Below are positions 1-5,462 of a DNA stretch of 5,992 nt, one piece after another (within the stretch, counting starts at the first letter, position 1; every line of letters begins with the position of its first letter). The translations under genes and the position numbers were made by a program. A model generated the notes under the pieces. It searched no databases. It was not told the origin of the DNA and worked only from the letters and a program-made list of their open reading frames with translations. Origin of the DNA: Candidatus Woesearchaeota archaeon (GTDB taxonomy: Archaea; Nanobdellota; Nanobdellia; Woesearchaeales; JAHWHD01). The stretch lies in NCBI GenBank assembly GCA_019323525.1, contig JAHWHD010000097.1:1-5992 (forward strand). Reading direction: 5' to 3'.

Positions 1-182
1 AGTTTGCTAAACCTGTCTATGTTTCTCCAGGACACAAGATCGGTCTTGGAACAACGCTTAACATTGTAAAAGCGACATTGAAAGGTCATAAGCTTCCAGA
101 GCCGATGCAGATAGCTCACGCTTATGTTAATAAATTGAAAAAAAAACTCTTCAAAAATAAAGAATTACCTAAGAGCAGCTAG
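1..182 (+). CDS. nfi: Endonuclease V (deoxyinosine 3'-endonuclease), C-terminal fragment
   Basis: Only the last 59 residues are in the window; the gene begins upstream, and the frame runs from base 3 to a TAG at 180-182. The visible protein reads FAKPVYVSPGHKIGLGTTLN, followed by a KLPEPMQIAHAYVNKL stretch. The pairing of a 'VSxGHKxSL' segment with an 'LPEPxRxAH' segment near the C-terminus is the usual end of endonuclease V, the repair enzyme that nicks DNA (or RNA) one base 3' of deaminated adenine (inosine). The family's catalytic Asp residues lie in the missing part. The Arg usual after LPEP-T is Gln here, a minor deviation. The tail after the family core is Lys-rich (KLKKKLFKNKELPKSS). 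The last 18 bases overlap the convergent minus-strand gene. The fold assignment rests on a short segment but the motifs are distinctive. Confidence 0.85.
   Translation, partial: FAKPVYVSPGHKIGLGTTLNIVKATLKGHKLPEPMQIAHAYVNKLKKKLFKNKELPKSS
138..146 (-). terminator. Poly-T terminator candidate for the HPF-like gene
   Basis: Nine consecutive A on the plus strand give nine T on the minus strand, starting 19 bases after the stop of the minus-strand gene. Archaeal intrinsic termination needs only a U-rich tract, so this run is a reasonable terminator. It lies inside the coding sequence of endonuclease V, where the same bases encode Lys-Lys-Lys. Confidence 0.4.
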
Positions 183-533
183 TTTCTTTTTAGAGAGTGC
201 TCTTGGTCTTTGATAGTTCTTGAACTTCTTGGCAAGATGGACCTTTGCCTTGTCAAAAATCCTATTGATAAGCAGTACAGCGTCCCAGTTAGCTGTCTTT
301 GTATCTATTGCAATAGGTTTTGTAGGGCCGTCTATCAACAGGTGTGCAGAGTACTTTACAGAACCGCCTTCTTCGTATTTCTTGAAATGTATCCTCAATG
401 AGCGAAGATTCTTGAAATCGCGTTCTAGTTTCTGCGTCTTTGAATAGATAATCTCTTTTATCCGTCTTTGATCGTACCTGTCCAAATCATTAAACCCTGA
501 GAAGAAAACATTAGATTTTACATATTCTGGCAT
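165..533 (-). CDS. Small basic protein resembling ribosome hibernation factor HPF/RaiA (S30AE-like)
   Basis: This encodes 122 residues from MPEYVKSN. An in-frame ATG lies 99 bases further upstream (632), but the start at 533 is preferred. It has GAGGT seven bases before it and a TATA box centred 27 bases before it, and the extra N-terminal residues would come from AT-rich promoter DNA. The predicted order is an N-terminal strand, a helix at about 18-38 (YDQRRIKEIIYSKTQKLER), three strands at about 44-78 (including LRIHFKKYEEGGSVKYSAHLLID), a long helix at about 82-106, and a basic tail ending KKKLAALR. This beta-alpha-beta-beta-beta-alpha order, the 'Y-x-x-H-L-x-I' strand and the 'DAVLLINRIFDKAKVHLAKK' helix resemble HPF/RaiA proteins, which bind the 30S decoding region and inactivate ribosomes. 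That family is mainly bacterial, so the functional call is inference from pattern. It is convergent with endonuclease V and divergent from rnhB. Confidence 0.6.
   Translation of the reverse strand: MPEYVKSNVFFSGFNDLDRYDQRRIKEIIYSKTQKLERDFKNLRSLRIHFKKYEEGGSVKYSAHLLIDGPTKPIAIDTKTANWDAVLLINRIFDKAKVHLAKKFKNYQRPRALSKKKLAALR
183..191 (+). terminator. T-rich terminator candidate for endonuclease V
   Basis: TTTCTTTTT follows directly after the TAG of endonuclease V. It is the antisense of the Lys-Lys-Lys codons near the C-terminus of the HPF-like protein. It is short and interrupted by one C, so it is weaker than the tract on the other strand. Confidence 0.3.
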
Positions 534-556
534 TTTAATTACCTCTTTTTGATTTG

Positions 557-564
557 TTTTATAT
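557..564 (-). promoter_or_regulatory. TATA box of the HPF-like gene
   Basis: The minus strand reads AAAAACATATAAAAC here. The TATAAAA core is centred about 27 bases before the ATG at 533, the spacing expected if transcription starts at or next to the start codon. The GAGGT at 545-541 would then lie outside the message, so either that Shine-Dalgarno match is fortuitous or a second promoter further upstream is also used (for example GAATATAACC on the minus strand near 575-586). Confidence 0.45.
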
Positions 565-570
565 GTTTTT

Positions 571-598
571 ATTAGGTTATATTCGGTTATTAGGTATA
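571..598. repeat. Decamer repeats between two divergent promoters (possible operator)
   Basis: Three near-identical decamers follow one another: ATTAGGTTAT (571-580), ATTCGGTTAT (581-590) and ATTAGGTATA (589-598, sharing two bases with the previous copy). They fill most of the gap between the TATA box of the minus-strand gene and that of rnhB. The 10-base period would put the first two copies on the same face of the helix, as for a DNA-binding regulator. No regulator is identified, and chance in AT-rich DNA remains possible. Confidence 0.3.
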
Positions 599-612
599 TA
601 TAGTTTTCTAAA

Positions 613-628
613 AAGAAGAGTTTATTAA
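613..628 (+). promoter_or_regulatory. BRE/TATA promoter element of rnhB
   Basis: A purine-rich stretch (AAGAAGAG) precedes TTTATTAA at 621-628, whose centre is 26.5 bases before the rnhB ATG at 651. There is no convincing Shine-Dalgarno sequence before that ATG (TTTTGGTTTTATC), which fits a leaderless transcript. Confidence 0.5.
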
Positions 629-650
629 TCATTAGTTTTTTGGTTTTATC

Positions 651-1313
651 ATGTTAAAAGCAGGTATTGATGAGGCAGGACGTGGTCCGGTGATAGGTCC
701 TATAGTCATTGCTGGGGTTGTTATCGATGATTCTGACGAAGTTCGGTTGAAAAAGATGGGTGTAAAGGATTCAAAACTATTAACAAAAGAAAAGAGGGAG
801 TTTCTTTATAATGAAATATTAAAAATAATAAAAGATAAAAAAATAATAAAGGTGTTTCCTGAAGAGATTGATGCAAGAGCTTCTGTTAACCTGAACCTTA
901 ACGAACTTGAGGCTGTGAAGAGTGCTGAGATAGTAAATGGTCTTAATGGAGAGTTTAATCCTGACAGCGTTATAGTCGACTGTCCGAGTCCGAATATCGC
1001 AGCGTATAGGGATTTTATTTCAAGGTATGTTAATGATGAAAAGATAAAGATAATTCCAGAGCATAAAGCTGATTATAACCACGTAGTTGTTGCAGCTGCA
1101 TCGATACTTGCAAAGGTTGAACGTGACAGGGATATTGAGAACCTTAAAGAGCAGATTGGTGTTGATTTTGGTTCAGGTTATCCTAGCGATCCAAAAACGC
1201 AGAAGTTCCTTGAAGAAAACTGGGAAAAGTATCCTGGACTTTTCAGGAAGACATGGGATTCATGGAAAGTGTTAAACGAGAAGAAGTGCCAGAAAGGGTT
1301 GTTTGATTTCTAA
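651..1313 (+). CDS. rnhB: Ribonuclease HII
   Basis: This complete 220-residue protein has the usual length for archaeal RNase HII. The enzyme cuts the RNA strand of RNA/DNA hybrids and removes single ribonucleotides misincorporated in DNA. The start is fixed by the family's N-terminal signature, GIDEAGRGPVIGP at residues 5-17. It holds the catalytic Asp7 and Glu8 and the Gly10-Arg11-Gly12 motif that senses the ribose 2'-OH at the RNA-DNA junction. Asp110 (VIVDCPSPN) and Asp141 (PEHKADYNHVVVAAASILAK) complete the four acidic metal ligands by position. The junction-reading Tyr is probably Tyr177 in GSGYPSDPKT. All key residues are present, so it should be active. It is divergent from the HPF-like gene and 33 bases upstream of the archaeosortase gene, which has its own TATA box in that gap. 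Confidence 0.97.
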   Translation: MLKAGIDEAGRGPVIGPIVIAGVVIDDSDEVRLKKMGVKDSKLLTKEKREFLYNEILKIIKDKKIIKVFPEEIDARASVNLNLNELEAVKSAEIVNGLNGEFNPDSVIVDCPSPNIAAYRDFISRYVNDEKIKIIPEHKADYNHVVVAAASILAKVERDRDIENLKEQIGVDFGSGYPSDPKTQKFLEENWEKYPGLFRKTWDSWKVLNEKKCQKGLFDF

Positions 1314-1324
1314 AAGTTTATAAA
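1311..1324 (+). promoter_or_regulatory. BRE/TATA promoter element of the archaeosortase gene
   Basis: TAAAAG followed by TTTATAAA (1317-1324) begins at the rnhB stop codon. The box centre is 26.5 bases before the ATG at 1347, which predicts a leaderless message. GCGGAAATAAGAGT just before the ATG holds no strong Shine-Dalgarno match. Confidence 0.55.
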
Positions 1325-1346
1325 TGCGTGTTGCGGAAATAAGAGT

Positions 1347-2279
1347 ATGAAAAAAGGGTTGAGAGATTTTATTATACGTTCTGGAATATTTCTTGTAGCA
1401 GTTTATGTTTTACTTCCTTTAATGCTTAAGGTTATTAGTCCTGTTTTTGGAAGTAATGACCTCATCGAGACTAACATGTATGCTTCAATAGTTGCGGTAC
1501 TTGTGCTTGGGGCGTTTGTGGTACTAAGACATAAAGAAATAGCAAGCATGAAGCAGTATGCGCAAGGATGGGAAAGTATTGTTTATATTTTCATTGCTGC
1601 TGTTGCGTTTGTGTTATTTGTTTATACAAGGTATTCACAAGGCGTGGTTGATATGCTTGGGTCTGAGGGGTTAGTTATAACGCTTAACTACCTCTTTTAT
1701 TTTGGAGCCATAATATTCCTTGCTGTTGGAATCTATACAGTTCGTTTTTTTAACAGGTTCATTGACGAGATTATAACAGTCATAGTTGTTGTAGCAGGAT
1801 ATCTTGCTACAATTGCACTTCTTGACATGAACTGGAGGCTATTCGGTTATGGGATAACTTATCTCAATGCAAAGGTGCTTAGTATTTTTGGAGAGGTTAG
1901 TGTACTTTATGGGCAGGAATTTTCGCTAGGGTTAGATAAATTTGTGGTAAACATAGGTCTTCCATGCTCTGGAATCATGTCGTTGTTGATGTTCCTTGCT
2001 CTGTTCATTGTATTCTGTTTTTTTGATTATGAAAGATTAAGGAAAGAGAAAGTTTTGAAGTATCTTCTAATAGGTTTAGGGATAATGTTTCTTATAGCTG
2101 TTCTAAGGGTTATGATTTTAATGGTTATTGGCGCGTACTGGTCAAGCGATCTTGCGCTTAGCTTATTCCATAACAATGTTGGTTGGGTGTTGTTCATCAT
2201 CTATGTTTGTGCGTACTGGTATGTTGTTTATCCAAGATTATTTAAAAAAGAAAGCTTTAAAAACAGGAATAAACTATAA
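1347..2279 (+). CDS. Archaeosortase/exosortase-family transpeptidase
   Basis: This 310-residue integral membrane protein has about eight hydrophobic segments (roughly 12-32, 44-61, 78-94, 112-132, 139-160, 203-225, 238-264 and 277-295). It carries the three signature sites of the exosortase/archaeosortase family in order: Cys207 in IGLPCSGIMS, Arg254 in LIAVLRVMILM, and His275 in SLFHNNVGW. These form the Cys-Arg-His active site, placed near the outer membrane face. The family cleaves C-terminal sorting signals of Sec-exported proteins and transfers them to an envelope anchor, by lipid attachment in the well-studied archaeal case. The two following genes end in VPEFST-type signals, so they are its likely substrates. 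The motif resembles PEF-CTERM, but I cannot assign the enzyme to a numbered archaeosortase class from sequence alone. The C-terminus is Lys/Arg-rich. Confidence 0.93.
   Translation: MKKGLRDFIIRSGIFLVAVYVLLPLMLKVISPVFGSNDLIETNMYASIVAVLVLGAFVVLRHKEIASMKQYAQGWESIVYIFIAAVAFVLFVYTRYSQGVVDMLGSEGLVITLNYLFYFGAIIFLAVGIYTVRFFNRFIDEIITVIVVVAGYLATIALLDMNWRLFGYGITYLNAKVLSIFGEVSVLYGQEFSLGLDKFVVNIGLPCSGIMSLLMFLALFIVFCFFDYERLRKEKVLKYLLIGLGIMFLIAVLRVMILMVIGAYWSSDLALSLFHNNVGWVLFIIYVCAYWYVVYPRLFKKESFKNRNKL
2250..2263 (+). promoter_or_regulatory. BRE/TATA promoter element of the first propeller gene
   Basis: GAAAGC precedes TTTAAAAA (2256-2263), inside the last codons of the archaeosortase gene. The box centre is 26.5 bases before the ATG at 2286 but only 23.5 before the ATG at 2283, which favours 2286 as the start. 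A second TTTAAAAA lies 15 bases upstream (2241-2248). Confidence 0.45.
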
Positions 2280-2285
2280 AATATG

Positions 2286-3845
2286 ATGTTAAAAAGAGGC
2301 ACAATATTATTGCTTGCTTTAATTCTTTTATGCTCTATTGTGAGCGCTGAAGATTGGCCTGGCGGACAGGTTTCTGCTACAGCAAGCGATTATTTTAGGG
2401 ATGTTCGTAGTGACGGCACTAATATTTATGTTGCTTTTATTGATACTAGTGGTTTTGATGTTGAGTTTTCTTACTCTAATGATTTTGGAAGTACTTGGCA
2501 TGATTCAACTGTTGATGCTAATGTTCCTGGTATGAATGCTGTGTTTACACATTATACTGGCGGAGAGTTATTTGTTATTTATCAGTTAGGTACAGGTGTA
2601 TGGACTGCAAAAAGTATTGACGGTGGTAATGAATGGGGTAAAAGTCAGAGTTTGCCTAGTGCTACTGGTTATTTTTCGTTTGATGGTTATGGTGGTTATT
2701 TCTTTGTGCCGTATTATTCTGGCACTAATCTTGTTATGGGTAAATCAGAGAATGCAGGAGATAATTATCTCACATCCACTATAACTACTTCTGCAAAGAG
2801 TCCTAATCCAGGCATTCCTGGCGTTTATGCATTAGATAGTGATAATGTTTTTGTTGCTTATCATAATGGTTCTTCTGGTTATATTGCTTTGGCAAAAACT
2901 ATTGATTCTGGTGATAATTGGGAGTTAATGCCTGTTGTTAGTGAGACTGCGGGTTATCTTTATGTTTATGCTAGTGATGTTAATCATATTTTTGTTTTGT
3001 ATCGTACTGGTACTACTTATAAGATTGCTATCACCAGTGATGGAGGCAGCACTTGGAGTGCTCATACTGTAGGTACTGGTGGTACAGGTTATTTTGATTT
3101 GGCAGGCATTGGAAATAATATTTTTGTTTCTTATGCTCCTTCAGATAATAAGCTTCATGAACACTATTCTTATGATAATGGTGCTACGTGGACTGATCAG
3201 ATTGTTAATTCTAGTGCTAATTATCTTAGTTGGAATTCTATTGACGCGCCTAGTGCTAATAAGAGGGTTGTTGTCAGTAAATATTTTTCTAATGGTTATC
3301 CTTGGTTTTTTAAGTACATTGTTCCAGAACCGACTGCAACAGAATTTACTGGTTCTGAAACCACTAACTTCAGTCTTGTTGATGTAAGTAACATTACGAA
3401 TCTTGTTCTTTCTAATGGCGATGTTACAGTGGCATGGAACTATCCTGTAAATGCAACAGACCAGGATTATGATTCACAGATAAACCTTGGCACTGATTAT
3501 GTAAGCATTAATGTATCGCAGTTAGACCAATCAATAAACAGTTCAGCCAATATTTCAATGCCAGTAGACGGGTGTACGACCTATACGATATACTACTATT
3601 CTGATTTTGTAAGTAATTTCAATGACATAAAAAACAACGGCCAAGAATGTAATGACGGTACAGACCCTGCATGTACGAGTATAACTTGTTCAGGGAACAT
3701 GTTGTCATTTACTGTAGAACATTTCGATAGTTTTGGTGGAGAAGGACAAGGCGGAGATGCAGTGCCTGAGTTCTCAACAGTTGCGATGATCGTTGCACTG
3801 CTTGGGGCTGTGATGGGTTTCTTTGTGATAAGACAAAAAGTTTAA
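2286..3845 (+). CDS. Secreted Asp-box beta-propeller protein with VPEFST C-terminal sorting signal (copy 1)
   Basis: This is a 519-residue cell-surface protein. Two ATGs are adjacent (2283 and 2286); the second gives MLKRG, matching the paralogue, and fits the TATA spacing. Residues 1-21 form a signal peptide (basic start, Leu/Ile core, probable cut after IVSA). Six Asp-box repeats follow at about 62-71 (SYSNDFGSTW), 110-117 (SIDGGNEW), 154-161 (degenerate), 205-212 (TIDSGDNW), 250-257 (TSDGGSTW) and 295-302 (SYDNGATW). The 44-51-residue spacing fits one box per blade of a six-bladed propeller. No RIP motif or other sialidase catalytic signature is seen, so a binding role is more likely than glycosidase activity. 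Residues about 352-487 form a domain with Cys430, 455, 463 and 468. The end is a VPEFST motif (from 493), a hydrophobic helix and RQKV. Eight N-x-S/T sequons are present, six within 361-422. The ligand is unknown. Confidence 0.85.
   Translation: MLKRGTILLLALILLCSIVSAEDWPGGQVSATASDYFRDVRSDGTNIYVAFIDTSGFDVEFSYSNDFGSTWHDSTVDANVPGMNAVFTHYTGGELFVIYQLGTGVWTAKSIDGGNEWGKSQSLPSATGYFSFDGYGGYFFVPYYSGTNLVMGKSENAGDNYLTSTITTSAKSPNPGIPGVYALDSDNVFVAYHNGSSGYIALAKTIDSGDNWELMPVVSETAGYLYVYASDVNHIFVLYRTGTTYKIAITSDGGSTWSAHTVGTGGTGYFDLAGIGNNIFVSYAPSDNKLHEHYSYDNGATWTDQIVNSSANYLSWNSIDAPSANKRVVVSKYFSNGYPWFFKYIVPEPTATEFTGSETTNFSLVDVSNITNLVLSNGDVTVAWNYPVNATDQDYDSQINLGTDYVSINVSQLDQSINSSANISMPVDGCTTYTIYYYSDFVSNFNDIKNNGQECNDGTDPACTSITCSGNMLSFTVEHFDSFGGEGQGGDAVPEFSTVAMIVALLGAVMGFFVIRQKV
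3339..3746 (+). other. Four-cysteine pre-sorting domain of copy 1
   Basis: This region begins TEFTGSETTNFSLVDV and ends at HFDSFGGEG. It aligns throughout with 4947-5357 of the second gene. Shared marks are TEFTG, TT(N/D)FS, FVSIN/YVSIN, SIN(S/T)SA, DGC, four Cys spaced 25, 8 and 5 residues, and HFDSFG. The Cys pattern suggests two disulfides in an extracellular domain. I do not recognise a named family. Confidence 0.6.
3762..3845 (+). other. C-terminal sorting signal of copy 1
   Basis: It has a VPEFSTVAM motif, a hydrophobic span ending MGFFVI, and a basic tail RQKV. This is the three-part layout (motif, membrane helix, basic residues) of exosortase/archaeosortase signals. The final codons and stop overlap the promoter box of the next gene. 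Confidence 0.8.
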
Positions 3846-3848
3846 AAA
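3835..3848 (+). promoter_or_regulatory. BRE/TATA promoter element of the second propeller gene
   Basis: CAAAAAG followed by TTTAAAAA (3841-3848) spans the last codons and the TAA of copy 1. The centre is 28.5 bases before the ATG at 3873. A second box-like sequence, TTTATTAAAG, follows 15 bases later (3856-3865) but is too close to that ATG to serve it as a leaderless start. Confidence 0.45.
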
Positions 3849-3872
3849 GATAGAATTTATTAAAGTTATACA

Positions 3873-5462
3873 ATGTTAAAAAGAGGCTTGATTATAGGGA
3901 TATTGATAGGAGGATTGATTTTGGTTCTTAGTACTTATGTAATGGCTGGTTGGACTACGAAGACCGTTGAAGCAGGATCGTTTTATGAGCAGGTTCCTTA
4001 TCAGCTAAACTCATCTAATCTCTATGTCATTTATCATCAGAATACTAATGCTTTGAGGTTAGCCAATTCTTCTGATGGTGGTGCCACTTGGACAACTCAA
4101 CAGGTTACTGCTGGTCCTGTTGGTTTTTTGAATGGCCTTTATGTTAAAAATGAAACTAATATCTATATAATATATTATTATAATACTGTCCCTCAGGCTT
4201 GTAGGGTTGTTTATTCTACTGATGCTGGTGCCACTTGGAATACTGAAACTATAGAGTCTGGAATCAATACTTGTTATGTTCATTCTTTGGTTAGTGATGG
4301 TAACAAGCTTTATCTTGCTCGTAGGGATGGTACTGCCATAACCTTTTCTTATGCGAATATTTCTGATATGACTGAGTGGGTTGATATTGCTACTGGTTTT
4401 ACTGTCCAGAATTATCCTATGCAAATGTCTTCTCCTGATGGTCAGAATTTTTTCATCGCTTATCATGGTGCTGCTACCACTGTTGTTGACTTGGCAAATT
4501 CTTCAGATGGAGGATTGACTTGGTCTACACAGACAATGGATTCTCAGGCTACTGGTATTCAGCGTCCTGATGTTTGGGCTAAGGATGCAAATACTATCTA
4601 TTATGAATGGGTCTTTGGTACTTCTATGTATCTTCGTAATTCTTCTGATGCTGGCGCTACATGGACAGAAAAGGTTGTTGATTCTTCTGTTGATGATCGT
4701 ATTGCTTATATTGACGGTTACGGGGATCAGGTTTATCTTTGGGCCATGAATGCTGTTGCTGACCCTACTGATTATAAGTCTGTTGATGGGGGCAATACTT
4801 TTTCAGGAACTCTAGTTCTAGAAAATCAAGGCTGGATTTATTCTAACACTTATGCATATGATTATAACAACAGGATACGTTCATCGCACAGTCCGTCACC
4901 AGGAACAGTGTATTTATCGGTTTATTCTGCGTTAGTTCCTAACATAACAGAGTTCACAGGAGGAAGAACAACTGATTTCAGTTCTGTTGACTTAGCAGCT
5001 ATTGATGGTATGATATTAGAAAATTCGTTTGCAGCAATTACATGGGCTGGAACTGTTGTTGCAGATAATCAAGGTTTTGACGAGAACATACAGTTCGGAG
5101 ATGGTTTTGTAAGTATAAATTCTCATAACCTTGATAGTTCTATAAACACGTCAGCTGAAGTAGAGATATTTAATCTTGACGGCTGTTACAACGTGACTGT
5201 ATACTACTCTCCTCAGCCAGAAGCTAGCCTTGTAGACCTAAAAAGTAATGGCCAGGTTTGCAATGCAACAACAACTCCTGCATGTACAAATATACAGTGT
5301 ACTAGCGGTACTGTGACATTTGATGTGCCGCACTTTGACAGTTTTGGTGCAGAAGGAGATCAAGACCCTGGCGCAGTGCCCGAGTTCTCGACAGTTGCTA
5401 TGATAATCGCATTGCTTGGAGCAGTCATGGGATTCTTTGTGATAAGACAAAAGGTTTATTAA
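3873..5462 (+). CDS. Secreted Asp-box beta-propeller protein with VPEFST C-terminal sorting signal (copy 2)
   Basis: This is a 529-residue tandem paralogue of the preceding gene, 27 bases downstream of it; both start with the identical 15 bases ATGTTAAAAAGAGGC. The signal peptide covers about residues 1-25, with a probable cut after VMA. Asp boxes lie at about 66-73 (SSDGGATW), 115-122 (STDAGATW), 161-169 (degenerate, ISDMTEW), 210-217 (SSDGGLTW), 257-264 (SSDAGATW) and 302-310 (SVDGGNTF). The 46-49-residue spacing again implies six blades. No sialidase catalytic motif is visible. The four-Cys domain runs about 359-495 (Cys438, 463, 471, 476, same spacing as copy 1). The sorting signal starts at 502 (VPEFSTVAM) and ends RQKVY. 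Ten N-x-S/T sequons are present, three directly before Asp boxes (NSSD). It is probably anchored by the archaeosortase two genes upstream and may act in adhesion or as an envelope component; the ligand is unknown. Confidence 0.85.
   Translation: MLKRGLIIGILIGGLILVLSTYVMAGWTTKTVEAGSFYEQVPYQLNSSNLYVIYHQNTNALRLANSSDGGATWTTQQVTAGPVGFLNGLYVKNETNIYIIYYYNTVPQACRVVYSTDAGATWNTETIESGINTCYVHSLVSDGNKLYLARRDGTAITFSYANISDMTEWVDIATGFTVQNYPMQMSSPDGQNFFIAYHGAATTVVDLANSSDGGLTWSTQTMDSQATGIQRPDVWAKDANTIYYEWVFGTSMYLRNSSDAGATWTEKVVDSSVDDRIAYIDGYGDQVYLWAMNAVADPTDYKSVDGGNTFSGTLVLENQGWIYSNTYAYDYNNRIRSSHSPSPGTVYLSVYSALVPNITEFTGGRTTDFSSVDLAAIDGMILENSFAAITWAGTVVADNQGFDENIQFGDGFVSINSHNLDSSINTSAEVEIFNLDGCYNVTVYYSPQPEASLVDLKSNGQVCNATTTPACTNIQCTSGTVTFDVPHFDSFGAEGDQDPGAVPEFSTVAMIIALLGAVMGFFVIRQKVY
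4947..5357 (+). other. Four-cysteine pre-sorting domain of copy 2
   Basis: This region begins TEFTGGRTTDFSSVDL and ends at HFDSFGAEG. It is the counterpart of 3339-3746, with identical cysteine spacing (25, 8, 5). Three N-x-S/T sequons lie inside it (N425, N440, N464), one of them immediately after Cys463. Confidence 0.6.
5376..5462 (+). other. C-terminal sorting signal of copy 2
   Basis: It matches the copy 1 signal at 26 of 27 positions (one Val to Ile change), with an extra C-terminal Tyr. It has the same motif, helix and basic-tail layout. Confidence 0.8.

Noticed and set aside
534..632. N-terminal extension of the HPF-like protein from an upstream ATG at 632
   Set aside because: The extra 33 residues are encoded by AT-rich DNA that holds promoter boxes. 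The internal ATG at 533 has both GAGGT and a TATA box at the expected distance.
2283..2285. First of two adjacent ATG codons as the start of copy 1
   Set aside because: The second ATG matches the MLKRG start of the paralogue and fits the 26.5-base TATA spacing. The difference is one residue and cannot be fully excluded.
2286..2300. AAAGAGG just after the ATG of both propeller genes as a Shine-Dalgarno site
   Set aside because: It encodes Lys-Arg-Gly of the signal peptide and no in-frame ATG follows at a suitable distance. It is shared because the two genes are paralogues.
3079..3387. Plus-strand overlapping frame of 102 codons within copy 1
   Set aside because: It is a shifted frame of the propeller, Leu/Ile-rich only because of the T-rich codon use. 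There is no start signal and no domain.
2286..3845. Sialidase (neuraminidase) call for the Asp-box proteins
   Set aside because: Asp boxes are structural and occur in many non-enzymatic propellers. The RIP motif and catalytic residues of sialidases are not seen.
4059..4466. Long open frame on the minus strand inside the second propeller gene (135 codons)
   Set aside because: It lies wholly within a well-supported secreted protein, and the T-ending codons of that gene remove antisense stops. The translation is Ile/Ser/Arg-rich without any recognisable domain.
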